Assembly (NCBI GenBank): GCA_021324115.1
Contig: JAJPJS010000019.1
Coordinates: forward strand, 1-56,119
Reading direction: 5' to 3'
Origin: Nitrososphaerota archaeon
GTDB lineage: Archaea > Thermoproteota > Nitrososphaeria > Conexivisphaerales > DTJL01
DNA: 56,119 nucleotides
The position numbers and the translations under genes were made by a program. Under the pieces are notes generated by a model. That model was not told where the DNA came from and did not search any database. It worked only from the letters and a program-made list of their open reading frames with translations. Below, piece after piece: positions 7,878-16,664 of this stretch (the first letter of the stretch is position 1; each line of letters begins with the position of its first letter).

Positions 7878-8987
7878 ATGGTGTACAACCTTGGGGCTTC
7901 TGGTCTGGGACACTGGGTCAGGCGCCTGCAGACCACACTCGAAGAAAAGGGTCGAGACATAGTCCTGTTCAAGGCTGTCGGGACCAGATCCTACGAAGCA
8001 AGGAAGGATGAACTTCAAAAATACGGGATACCTCAGGAAAGGTACTATTCTCTGGAGTCAGATGCTCCTCTCCCCGATGACTTCTTCGACGGGCTTGATA
8101 TAGTCTACATAGCCAGCCCCAACAGATTCCACAAGGGTCAGACTCTCCAAGCAATTAACAAAAAAAAGGTAACCGTGACGGAAAAGACATTTGCAACCAA
8201 TCGAAGAGATTTTGAAGAAGTCATCAGACGAATAGAGGAGGATCCCCGGACAAGAGTCACGCTTGGGCTTCATTACATTTCAAAGGTGCTTACTAGGGAG
8301 TTCGGTCGCATTCTTCCGGCACTGGTTAACGACTACGGCCTCATCACAGAGGTGAACGGAACATTCTTCGAAGAGACCAGGGATGAGGATGCAAAGCGCA
8401 CGTGGTTGTTCAAGCCAGAGAATGGAGGGATTGCTATGGACTGGATACATCCGATCTCCATCATATCATACACAATGCGTGCGAAGACGATGGCTTTGCG
8501 CGCCGCAAAATCATACATAGTTCAACCTCTATACGATAAAGTTTACCCGACAGGTTTTCATGCGATTTATGACCTTGCCGGTGAATATTTTCAGAAATCG
8601 GCCAGCGCCAACATAAGAGTCAGCAAGGGGCTGGAGGTTGCCCACAAGCAGCTCAGGGTAACTTTCGAGAAGGCAGTGGTGGATCTTAACTACATCAGCA
8701 CAGATGAAGAGTTTGAAACGGGGAGTAGGGGAGATATATTGATCTCTTCCGGTGACAAAAGGCAGAAAATTGCCCCCACAGGGCCGCTATCTTATGAACC
8801 GATGATCGAAGACATGATGAATATGGTCAGGGGCGGAAAACCCACCCTCACTCTGAAAGACATAATCAGTATTTATGAGCCAGAATGGGATCTTCAGGAG
8901 GAAATCAGCAGCGTTTTGCCTATCAGAGACAGGGATAAGATAGACAGTTTCGTAAGGGCCGGCATTTCACACTCTTCCGCGAATTGA
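7878..8987 (+). CDS. Gfo/Idh/MocA-family NAD(P)-dependent dehydrogenase
   Basis: The N-terminal Rossmann domain starts NLGASGLGHWVRRL and continues through LDIVYIASPNRFHKGQ and VTVTEKTFATNRRDFEE. The last corresponds to the EKP (Glu-Lys-Pro/Thr) motif where the lysine is catalytic in the Gfo/Idh/MocA class. The C-terminal alpha/beta sheet domain contains MDWIHPISIISYTM, where His replaces the usual HxxD/HxxH general base region. At 369 residues it is of normal size. It starts six bases after gnd and must be cotranscribed with it. An obvious inference is oxidation of glucose 6-phosphate or a related sugar to feed Gnd, since no classical Zwf is seen here. The substrate is not shown by sequence. 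It ends seven bases before a convergent gene. Confidence 0.8.
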   Translation: MVYNLGASGLGHWVRRLQTTLEEKGRDIVLFKAVGTRSYEARKDELQKYGIPQERYYSLESDAPLPDDFFDGLDIVYIASPNRFHKGQTLQAINKKKVTVTEKTFATNRRDFEEVIRRIEEDPRTRVTLGLHYISKVLTREFGRILPALVNDYGLITEVNGTFFEETRDEDAKRTWLFKPENGGIAMDWIHPISIISYTMRAKTMALRAAKSYIVQPLYDKVYPTGFHAIYDLAGEYFQKSASANIRVSKGLEVAHKQLRVTFEKAVVDLNYISTDEEFETGSRGDILISSGDKRQKIAPTGPLSYEPMIEDMMNMVRGGKPTLTLKDIISIYEPEWDLQEEISSVLPIRDRDKIDSFVRAGISHSSAN

Positions 8988-8994
8988 ACAGGAA

Positions 8995-11337
8995 TCAATG
9001 ATGGTGCGGGTCTGCTTTCAGAATAGACCACGTATACTCTGGTGTAAGTGGCATGGATTCTGCATGCTTGCCTATCAGGAAAAGAGCGTCCTCCACCGCA
9101 TTCGCAACTGCGGGCGTGGATGCTATTGCGCCTGTCTCTCCAACACCCTTAACCCCCAGCAGGTTTGAAGCTGTATAGGTCTCGGTCCTTTCCCATATCA
9201 TCTGCGGTGCTTCACATGCCGTTGGTAGCAGGTATTCCGATAAAGTCGATGTCAGCAGTTGTCCGTCCTGACCGTAACTGACCGCTTCCAGCAGTGCCTG
9301 CCCGAGACCCTGCACCACTCCACCATGAACCTGTCCTTCCGCCACAAGAGGATTCAGCACCCTCCCAATGTCATCCACAGCTACGTACTTCAGCAGCCTC
9401 ACACTACCTGTCTCGCGGTCAACTTCCACCACCGCGACGTGAGTGCCTGCCGGAAATGTGTTGGCGGCAGGGGCATATGCCGCATATTCGTAGAGGGTTG
9501 GCTCCATATCCTGTGGTAGCTTGGAGGGATTGTAGCAGGCTTCGGCGACTTCTCTGAAAGTCATTGTTTTTTCCGGACTCATCAGCGGAATTATCTTCCC
9601 ATCTCTGAACTGTATTTCGCCATCGACGCCGAGTAATTTTCTCGCTACCGTTTCCATCTTTTTCCTTATCTTTCTGGCCGCCAGCAGAACTGCACTTCCT
9701 CCAACGGGCCCCGACCTGCTCCCGGCTGTAACTGTCCCATATGGTAGGCTCGAAGTGTCACCATGATTGAAATAGACATCGGAGACATCGACTCCCAGCT
9801 CGTCGCTCACCACTTGTGCAAATGGGGTGTGATGTCCCTGACCATGAGGGTGGGTGCCAGAATTTATGATCACTTTACCGTCCTCGGTAACCGTCACGGA
9901 AGCGGTTTGAGGATAGTTTGGACCGAACCCGCACACCTCAACATAACTTGCGACACCCACCCCGATAAGCCTTCCCTGCGAGAGTGCCCGTGCCTGGTCT
10001 TCTCTGAGTCTATCATATGAAACCACCTTAGTAGCCTTTTTCAGGCCTCCTTCATAATCCCCGATATCATATGTAAATCTCCCTGATGCATTCTTGTACG
10101 GGAACATGTCTTTTCTCACGAAATTCTTCAGTCGAAGTTCAACCGGGTCAATCTTCAGCTCACGCGCTATCAAGTTCATCATTCTCTCGATCAAAAAGGT
10201 AGCCTCAGGCCGTCCGGCACCTCTGTAAGCATCCTGTGGCACCTTATTTGTCAGGGCGCACACCAGCTCTGCCTTGATACCTCGGATGTCATAGTTACCA
10301 GACGCCATTTCTGGTGTTATTTTTGGCGTATACACCGATCCATCTGTGGTGTATGCTCCTGAATCTGCGATTATTCGTATGTCAAGGGCGAGAACCCTTC
10401 CGTCCTTTTTAACCGCAGCCTTGACAAGCTGGATCTGACCCCTTCCGTGCGTCGTCGTCATCAGGTTCTCCCGCCTGCTTTCAATCCATTTTACCGGCCG
10501 TCTCAACAAGACAGCAGCATATGAAACCGCTGCATCCTCGGGATAGATCGATATCTTTGAGCCGAACGCTCCTCCTACGTCAGGCGAGATAATCCTTACC
10601 GAGGGTTTGGGTCTCCCAAGAATCGATGCAATTGCATCCCGTGCAGCAAAAGGGTCCTGGTGTGATATGTAAACTGTGAGTAGATCGATTCCCGGTTCGT
10701 ATACCGCGAGTACCGATCTCGTTTCCATGGGGGATGGCGCGACTCTCTGGTTCACCAGCCTAGCTTCAATCACCGTGTCCGCAGCCGAAAACGCATCTTT
10801 GAAGCCCGGAGTCTCAAAAGTGTACCTGTAGGCTACGTTGTCTGGCCTGTCCAGTCCAGCAACAGGAGACTGATCATTCAATGCCTTCTCAGGGTCCGTG
10901 ACAGAGGGGAGTGGTTCCCATTCGACTTCCACCAGTTCGGCTGCGTCCGCCGCAACGTACATATCTTCGGCCACGACCATTGCGACTGCTTCGCCTTCGT
11001 ACCTGCTTTCCTCGAATGCAAGTACATGTCTTCTCGTCGGCTTGGCCCTCTTGTCCCCCTCCACTGTTGGCATCTCACCAATCTTTCCAGCTAGGTCGCG
11101 AGCCGTCAAAACAAGATAAACGCCGGATGACTTCAGGGCTTTCGATACATCGATCGATTTTATCCTAGCGTGGGGGTAGGGAGATCTGACAAACGTCGCA
11201 TAAAGTGTACCCTGCAGCTTTATATCATCGACGAATCTCGCTGCCCCAACTACAAATCGTGGGTCTTCTGCCCGCTTCAGCGGTTTGCCCACGGTTAATT
11301 CCTGATTCTGTCTTCTGGTTTCGACCACCGATACCAA
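8995..11337 (-). CDS. Molybdenum hydroxylase large subunit (xanthine/CO dehydrogenase form II-like), orphan
   Basis: About 780 residues with the two-domain layout of CoxL/XdhB large subunits: a/b hammerhead near the start (GAARFVDD, FVRSPYPHARI) and the molybdopterin-binding domain. The active-site loop reads DAYRGAGRPE. This is the AYRGAGR type seen in form II CoxL and other hydroxylases, not the AYxCSFR loop of true CO dehydrogenase. The C-terminal GVGETGAIAS holds the catalytic-base Glu. Substrate is therefore unknown: aldehydes, purines and hydroxylated aromatics are all possible. No FAD-binding medium or 2Fe-2S small subunit gene is anywhere in the window. I prefer the TTG at 11337, about 31 bases after a TTTATAC box; TTG at 11355 and GTG at 11328 are alternatives. 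Confidence 0.88.
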   Translation of the reverse strand: MVSVVETRRQNQELTVGKPLKRAEDPRFVVGAARFVDDIKLQGTLYATFVRSPYPHARIKSIDVSKALKSSGVYLVLTARDLAGKIGEMPTVEGDKRAKPTRRHVLAFEESRYEGEAVAMVVAEDMYVAADAAELVEVEWEPLPSVTDPEKALNDQSPVAGLDRPDNVAYRYTFETPGFKDAFSAADTVIEARLVNQRVAPSPMETRSVLAVYEPGIDLLTVYISHQDPFAARDAIASILGRPKPSVRIISPDVGGAFGSKISIYPEDAAVSYAAVLLRRPVKWIESRRENLMTTTHGRGQIQLVKAAVKKDGRVLALDIRIIADSGAYTTDGSVYTPKITPEMASGNYDIRGIKAELVCALTNKVPQDAYRGAGRPEATFLIERMMNLIARELKIDPVELRLKNFVRKDMFPYKNASGRFTYDIGDYEGGLKKATKVVSYDRLREDQARALSQGRLIGVGVASYVEVCGFGPNYPQTASVTVTEDGKVIINSGTHPHGQGHHTPFAQVVSDELGVDVSDVYFNHGDTSSLPYGTVTAGSRSGPVGGSAVLLAARKIRKKMETVARKLLGVDGEIQFRDGKIIPLMSPEKTMTFREVAEACYNPSKLPQDMEPTLYEYAAYAPAANTFPAGTHVAVVEVDRETGSVRLLKYVAVDDIGRVLNPLVAEGQVHGGVVQGLGQALLEAVSYGQDGQLLTSTLSEYLLPTACEAPQMIWERTETYTASNLLGVKGVGETGAIASTPAVANAVEDALFLIGKHAESMPLTPEYTWSILKADPHHH

Positions 11338-11391
11338 AGCTCTTCGCCCAGTCAACTCTCACGAAGAGTATAAATTTATTATTCAAACCTG

Positions 11392-12618
11392 TCATATATT
11401 ACTTCTGCCCTTAACTTCCTCGGGCAATTTCGAACCCCTGAACCATACGTAGAAAAGTGATATCGAAATCAGGTATAACCCAGATGCTATGAAGAATGGT
11501 GCACTCAGGTATCCTTCCTTCATGAGAGCCGAACCCGGATATGTGCTTATCGCATTTGGAGTCCTCCAGAAGGCTGAAGATATGCCGGAGGCTGCGCCTC
11601 TCTCATCATGTGGCACTAGTCCCATTATGAGGGATTGTGAAAGGGGCGACGAGACATTCATCAGGAATGCCCTGACAATGTAGACTCCCCCAGCCACCTG
11701 GTATTGATTTGGAATAGGCGTCAGCACCATGAAGACTGTCGAGGCGGCCTGGGTGTAAACTATCGTCCGAACGAGCCCCAGTCTTCTCGCAACTGCGGGA
11801 GCGGCGAGCGTAGAAACGGCCAGCATTAAATTGGATATTCCGAGTATAGGTCCACTCACCGAATCTGGTATTCCATACCTGTACTCGAACCACTGGCTCA
11901 TCAGCGGAACGACAAGGCCTGCGCCGAAGGCTACGAAAACGTTTGCGACCACATACTTTGTCAGTATGGAGCGGGTGCCCGAAGACAGTATCAGCCTTCT
12001 TGCTCCAGTTACACGCTGGCGTGGTATTCGTACCTCCTCCACGCGCACGAAAAATACTGTCGATGCGAACGTCAGAGCCGACAGTGTAACGTACAGGATG
12101 ACATGCGCCTGTACCGGAGTGAACCCAAAGGCTACGAGGGGGGCGAGCACATAAAGCAGAAAGCCACCGGACGCGAACGCAAGGTTGCCCGCAAGTGAAG
12201 AAAGCGCAAAAGTTGGTGTGCGCTTTTGCTCACCGGCCGTGTCTGCCAGAAGTGCGCCACCTGATGCGGTGAACGAAGCCTCGCTTATGCCTGCCAGGAA
12301 TCCCCCCAAAAGCAGCAAGGGTTGGCTGGATGTGATCGCCAGCATTATTGTGGCAACACCAATTGCCCCGTTCCCAAGAAGCAGGAATTTCTTTCTCCCA
12401 TAAGCGTCCGAAATTATCCCGAGAGGTATGCTGAAAACGACTGAGGAGATCCCTTCGACCGTGAACAACAACCCGGCAAATACAGCATTGATATGTCTGA
12501 CAGTGGTGAGAAAGAAGGCCAGATCTGTCAGTACCGTGCCCACCGCAAGCTGTGAAAAGAATGAGCCCAGAATTATCATCTTGGACGATGAAGGTATTCC
12601 ACGGAAGTCTTCCAGCAT
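11392..12618 (-). CDS. MFS-type transporter
   Basis: A 408-residue polytopic membrane protein with about 12 predicted helices. The major-facilitator motif A appears between helices 2 and 3 as GIISDAYGRKK, with a weaker copy in the second half (APAVARRLGLVR). It should move a small solute or drug with proton coupling; nothing in the sequence shows which. It lies 36-55 bases upstream of the molybdenum hydroxylase gene on the same strand, though that gene seems to have its own TATA box. Import of the hydroxylase substrate is an attractive guess and no more. Confidence 0.85.
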   Translation of the reverse strand: MLEDFRGIPSSSKMIILGSFFSQLAVGTVLTDLAFFLTTVRHINAVFAGLLFTVEGISSVVFSIPLGIISDAYGRKKFLLLGNGAIGVATIMLAITSSQPLLLLGGFLAGISEASFTASGGALLADTAGEQKRTPTFALSSLAGNLAFASGGFLLYVLAPLVAFGFTPVQAHVILYVTLSALTFASTVFFVRVEEVRIPRQRVTGARRLILSSGTRSILTKYVVANVFVAFGAGLVVPLMSQWFEYRYGIPDSVSGPILGISNLMLAVSTLAAPAVARRLGLVRTIVYTQAASTVFMVLTPIPNQYQVAGGVYIVRAFLMNVSSPLSQSLIMGLVPHDERGAASGISSAFWRTPNAISTYPGSALMKEGYLSAPFFIASGLYLISISLFYVWFRGSKLPEEVKGRSNI

Positions 12619-12729
12619 TTCAGGTCAACAGCAATGTTCGAAAAACACGTCAGATGCCCCCCGCTCAAGTCTGCGGACTGGATGGTCTGTCAAACACCAG
12701 GGACCTCAGCGGGGGTTATTTATTCGTCG

Positions 12730-12936
12730 CTACATGTCTTGCATCAATCCACGGATTCTGTCAATCACTTTCTCAGCTGCTAGCTGTGCTACGTGTGAAC
12801 GGTAACCGAGTCCAACTAAACTTGAAAAACCATAGAATAGACTCTTCTCGCGTAACCTTGCAAAGTGAAGCAGAGTCGGATAGCGATCCGAGTGAATCGA
12901 GCCAAAACCATATAGAGATCCCAGAGATTCGTTCAC
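12730..12936 (-). CDS. Small hypothetical protein coupled to the MobA-like gene
   Basis: A 68-residue frame whose GTG start overlaps the TGA stop of the MobA-like gene (GTGA arrangement at 12936-12933), typical of translational coupling. The C-terminal half looks like a natural amphipathic helical sequence (SHVAQLAAEKVIDRIRGL). No family is recognised and the N-terminal part is less convincing. It may be a genuine small accessory protein of the molybdenum-enzyme cluster or a chance frame. Confidence 0.4.
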   Translation of the reverse strand: MNESLGSLYGFGSIHSDRYPTLLHFARLREKSLFYGFSSLVGLGYRSHVAQLAAEKVIDRIRGLMQDM

Positions 12937-13607
12937 TTGTCCGTCTTGGTAATCCGGGGAGCATGATGTTTTATGGTAGGTCGCGTTTCTCCGATCTTCT
13001 CTTTCCTGGCCTTTACCAGGTCCCCTCGTGTGTCAATATCAAGTAATCCTCTGTTGTTCCTGAGCCCTACCTTGATGATTTTTGCCCCATACTTCTTCAA
13101 TATGTCTCTCGCACCCCTGTCACCTTTCAGTAGCATCACTTCTGGGAAAAGTTCTCTAGAGACAAGAACTGGTGTCGCCCAAACCCCCTTATAGTCGCTC
13201 ACAACCGCAACGGCATCGCCGTCCAGAAATCTATCGATCAACCTGTTGAGCAAGGAACTGCTCACGAACGGTTGGTCCCCCATCATGACGATGCATCCAA
13301 TGCTCTTGTCGTCTGCCGTTCGTAGCCCCACCTTCAAAGAAGTACTCATTCCTTCGTCATAATCCGGGTTAATGACAACCTTGGCGGTTTCTGTATTGAC
13401 TGCGTCAAGCAATTGCTGCCATCTATAACCCAAAACAAGAATAGTTTCCGAAACCTTCGAGCCCAATGCCGAGTCAATTACATGCTGCAGTACTGGTTTG
13501 CCTTTTAAGGCCTGGACCAGCTTGGGTTCACCAAAACGTACGGACCTGCCTGCCGCAAGTATCACCGCAGACACAGGCGATGTTCCGGAACTCCCCAATT
13601 TTTCCAA
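12933..13607 (-). CDS. MobA-like nucleotidyltransferase (molybdenum cofactor cytidylyl/guanylyltransferase type)
   Basis: The core opens with VSAVILAAGRSVRFGEPKL, the GxAxRxG/K signature of the MobA/MocA NTP-transferase fold. It continues with MMGDQPFVSSSLL, the GDxP metal-binding motif, and ends with GLLDIDTRGDLVKAR, again MobA/MocA-like. It should transfer CMP or GMP to molybdopterin. MocA-type CMP transfer fits the neighbouring hydroxylase and XdhC genes, because xanthine-dehydrogenase-type enzymes use the CMP form. The start is uncertain. TTG at 13607 gives 224 residues and sits 28-35 bases after TTAAATAT (13642-13635). The frame stays open to 13757, with an ATG at 13667. Confidence 0.82.
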   Translation of the reverse strand: MEKLGSSGTSPVSAVILAAGRSVRFGEPKLVQALKGKPVLQHVIDSALGSKVSETILVLGYRWQQLLDAVNTETAKVVINPDYDEGMSTSLKVGLRTADDKSIGCIVMMGDQPFVSSSLLNRLIDRFLDGDAVAVVSDYKGVWATPVLVSRELFPEVMLLKGDRGARDILKKYGAKIIKVGLRNNRGLLDIDTRGDLVKARKEKIGETRPTIKHHAPRITKTDK

Positions 13608-13769
13608 ACCTTCATATGAATTAAAACATGTCAGATATTTAACCTGAGACGTCTTTTGGAACTCCATGGTGGGCCTAGACTCCGTTGTCCGATTATCGAG
13701 GGAAGAGATTAACGGCTTTGTTGTTTTGTTCAATAACGATAAATAAAGATGTGACACTGAACAGCGGTG

Positions 13770-14603
13770 ATGAAACCTGAGGAATACGCCAGCGCCATCG
13801 CCAGCCTTGCCTCAAAAAAGGAGCCGTTTGCGGTAGCTACAGTGGTAAAGGTGGAAGGTTCGACTCTGGGGAAGCCGGGCTTCAAGGTTGTCGTTTCAAA
13901 TCAGGGCGATGTAGTTGCAGGAACTCTCGGTGGAGTCTGTCCGGAGTCGGCGATTGCGTCTGTAGCGTTGGAAACCATGAGAACTGGGGAACCCAGGACC
14001 ATAAAGGTGTTCCTTGAGGACGTTGGAAGTGCTGTTGGTGCGGTGGTGAAGAGTCAGAAACCGGACGAAATACATGTCGAAACCAACTGCGGTGGCTCGA
14101 TGGAGGTGTATGTCGAACCATTTCTTCCGTCTGAGAGACTGATTCTTGTGGGCAACGGTGGTAAGGATGATGTGGAGGACTACCTTGTAAGGTTAGCCAA
14201 GCTGCTTGACCTTGAAACGATAGTCATAGACCACATGCCGGTACTCACGGATCAGCCAGACACGCTCATAAAGGAAGCAGACTATGATATTTCGAAATTT
14301 GAATTTGCTCCTTCAGATTCTGTGGTCGTTCTTACAAAGGGTGAAAGAGATGTATCGGTCCTCGAGTCAGTTTTGAAAAAGAAACCCGGCGTCCGTTTCA
14401 TTGGACTGTTGGCAAGCAGAAAACGAGCCAAGGAGGACCAGGATGAACTTGTTAAGAAGGGATTCGACGAAACGCTTGTCGGGTCGATTCATACACCGAT
14501 AGGTGTTGACATAGGTGCCGTGACACCTGCAGAAATAGCTCTGAGCATCATTGCCGACATAATCGCAGTTCGACACGGAAAACATTTACCTCACAAGGGA
14601 TAG
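13770..14603 (+). CDS. XdhC/CoxF-family molybdoenzyme maturation factor
   Basis: The 277-residue product has the XdhC N-terminal domain (VKVEGSTLGKPGFKVVVS, GTLGGVCPES, NCGGSMEVYVEP) with Cys residues at the two expected places. It is followed by a Rossmann-like C-terminal domain (LILVGNGGKDD, FIGLLASRKRA, THTPIG-like SIHTPIGVDIGAVTPAEIA). Family members bind the molybdenum cofactor and help sulfurate and insert it into xanthine-dehydrogenase-type enzymes. It is divergent from the MobA-like gene. A GATAAATAAAG stretch at 13738-13748 gives it a TATA-like element. Together with the large subunit at 8995 this makes a maturation set. The first codon could also be the GTG at 13767. Confidence 0.85.
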   Translation: MKPEEYASAIASLASKKEPFAVATVVKVEGSTLGKPGFKVVVSNQGDVVAGTLGGVCPESAIASVALETMRTGEPRTIKVFLEDVGSAVGAVVKSQKPDEIHVETNCGGSMEVYVEPFLPSERLILVGNGGKDDVEDYLVRLAKLLDLETIVIDHMPVLTDQPDTLIKEADYDISKFEFAPSDSVVVLTKGERDVSVLESVLKKKPGVRFIGLLASRKRAKEDQDELVKKGFDETLVGSIHTPIGVDIGAVTPAEIALSIIADIIAVRHGKHLPHKG

Positions 14604-14629
14604 ACTAACGAAGGTCGGAATATCATTCT

Positions 14630-16585
14630 TTATGACTTCATCGCGTTCTTCAGCTCGTTGTACGCCCTCCTCGCTTCGTCCACGCTGGTCGTGTCTTCAA
14701 GGGTTGTAACATCGCCGATGGGTCTTTCTTCCACCACCGCACCAATCACCCTCCTCATTATCTTGCCGCTTCTCGTCTTTGGAAGTCTTTCCACAAAGTA
14801 TAGCTGGTCAGGAACCGCTATGGGACCGATCGTTTTCTTCACGTGATTAAGCAATTCCGACCTAAGATTCTCACTGGGTGTGTTCCCAGGCCTCAAGACG
14901 ACGAATGCCACGGGTACCTGCATCTTGACCTGGTCATTCCTGCCTATCACTGCTGATTCAGCCACCGCCGGATGGGAAATCAGCGAATCCTCAATCTCAA
15001 CGGTTCCGATCCTGTGTCCCGCGACCTTCAGAACTTCATCGGCTCTCCCGAGAATCCAGAAATAGCCATCCGCATCTTTCACAGCATAATCTCCAGCGTA
15101 GTACATCCCGGGATATTTCGTGAAGTACACGGTTCTGAATCTATCATCGTCCCCCCACAGTGTCATGAACTGACCCGGCCAGGGTCTTTTAATCACAAGG
15201 AATCCCTTCTGTCCCTGCTTTGCAGGTTGTCCATCCTCATCCACTACTTCCGCGTCAACCCCAGGGATCGGCAGTGTGGCCGAGCCCGGCTTCAGCGGCA
15301 CAAGATGATTACCAGGCTGGGGGGAGATCATAATGCCTCCCGTTTCTGTCTGCCACCAGGTATCCACGATTACTGCCTTTTCAGCGCCGATATGAGCATG
15401 GTACCATTTCCACGCCTCCGGATTGATGGGCTCCCCTACGGTTCCAAGTATCCTGATGCTTGACAGATCATGCATTTTTGGCCATTGTTCGCCGAACTTC
15501 ATAAACATGCGTATGGAGGTGGGTGAAGTGTAGAACACGTTAACGCCGTATCTCTCGACCATTTCCCACCACCTGTCTGGCTGAGGATAGTCGGGTGCCC
15601 CCTCGTAGAGGATAGACGTGACGCCATTCAGCAGCGGACCGTAGACTATGTATGAGTGGCCCGTAACCCACCCTATGTCAGCGGTGCACCAATACACTTC
15701 CTCATCCCTTACGGTGAACACCACCTTCTGGGTGTAGTACGTCCACAGCATGTAGCCTCCTGTGCTATGGGTTGCACCCTTTGGTTTCCCTGTTGTGCCT
15801 GAAGTGTACAGGATATAGCTTGGGTGAGTGCCTTCCACAAACTCGGGCGATACCCTGCCTTTGCCCATATGCATCAATTCAGAAAAGGGGATATTTCTTT
15901 TCCCTGCGTCCGTACCACTTGAACCCTCCCGATTAAGCACCACCACATGCCTGACAAATGGGGTCCTTTCGAGTGCTTCATCCACGATCTGTTTGAGTCC
16001 GATCTTCTTCCCCCTCCTGTAAGCTACATCTGCTGTTATCAGCACCCTGGATTGTGAATCTACAAGTCTGTCAACCAAAGATTGGGATGTGAAACCCGCA
16101 AAGATAACAGAGTGAATCGCTCCAAGTCTGGCCACCGCCAGCATGGATGCAGGCAGTTCCGGTACCATGGGCAGGTATATGGTAACCCTGTCCCCCTTCC
16201 GCACCCCTAGCTCCTTCAGGCCGGAGGCTATCCTGTTAACCATGTCAGACAGCTGCTGGTAAGTGATTGTTCTGCTCTCCCCTGACTCGGTTTCCCAATA
16301 ATAGGCTACCTTATTTCTCCTCCACGTATTCAGATGTCTGTCAAGGCAATTGTATGATATATTCGTCTTCCACCCTTCGAACCATTTACCGAACGGAGGC
16401 ACGTCGGTAGGGCGCAGGACCGGGCCAGATTTCTCAGACCAGTAAAGTTCATTTGCAATCTCACCCCAGAATCTGTCCGGTGATTCCAAGCTTAAAGCGT
16501 GCAAAGTCCTTAGATTCCCAATGGAAGGATGCACCATACTCTCGAACGGAAGGACTTCTTTCAGTTCGTCCAAGACAATGTGCAT
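14630..16585 (-). CDS. acs: Acetyl-CoA synthetase (AMP-forming)
   Basis: The 651-residue product matches full-length AMP-forming acetyl-CoA synthetase. Present are the N-terminal cap (PDRFWGEIANELYW), the phosphate-binding loop YTSGTTGKPKG, and VDTWWQTETGG, whose Trp narrows the acyl pocket to acetate. The hinge region is YYAGDYAVKDADGYFWILGR, and the C-terminal catalytic-lysine motif is PKTRSGKIMRR, the lysine known to be controlled by acetylation in this family. It activates acetate (perhaps also propionate) to acyl-CoA with ATP. The start at 16585 is 28 bases from the divergent moaA frame, so the two genes share a short promoter region. It could also consume acetate produced by neighbouring catabolic genes. 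Confidence 0.95.
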   Translation of the reverse strand: MHIVLDELKEVLPFESMVHPSIGNLRTLHALSLESPDRFWGEIANELYWSEKSGPVLRPTDVPPFGKWFEGWKTNISYNCLDRHLNTWRRNKVAYYWETESGESRTITYQQLSDMVNRIASGLKELGVRKGDRVTIYLPMVPELPASMLAVARLGAIHSVIFAGFTSQSLVDRLVDSQSRVLITADVAYRRGKKIGLKQIVDEALERTPFVRHVVVLNREGSSGTDAGKRNIPFSELMHMGKGRVSPEFVEGTHPSYILYTSGTTGKPKGATHSTGGYMLWTYYTQKVVFTVRDEEVYWCTADIGWVTGHSYIVYGPLLNGVTSILYEGAPDYPQPDRWWEMVERYGVNVFYTSPTSIRMFMKFGEQWPKMHDLSSIRILGTVGEPINPEAWKWYHAHIGAEKAVIVDTWWQTETGGIMISPQPGNHLVPLKPGSATLPIPGVDAEVVDEDGQPAKQGQKGFLVIKRPWPGQFMTLWGDDDRFRTVYFTKYPGMYYAGDYAVKDADGYFWILGRADEVLKVAGHRIGTVEIEDSLISHPAVAESAVIGRNDQVKMQVPVAFVVLRPGNTPSENLRSELLNHVKKTIGPIAVPDQLYFVERLPKTRSGKIMRRVIGAVVEERPIGDVTTLEDTTSVDEARRAYNELKNAMKS

Positions 16586-16664
16586 CCAAACTCCGGTGTG
16601 TTAAGTTTTCCTGATGATTTGTTGGAAACCGTTTTTTAGGCGGTCCTTACTGAATGACCTTCTA

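Noticed and set aside
8995-11337. True aerobic CO dehydrogenase (form I)
   Set aside because: The active-site loop is AYRGAGR, not AYxCSFR, and coxM/coxS are absent.
12552-13046. 164-codon plus-strand frame between the MFS and MobA-like genes
   Set aside because: It overlaps coding sequence on the other strand and has unnatural composition.
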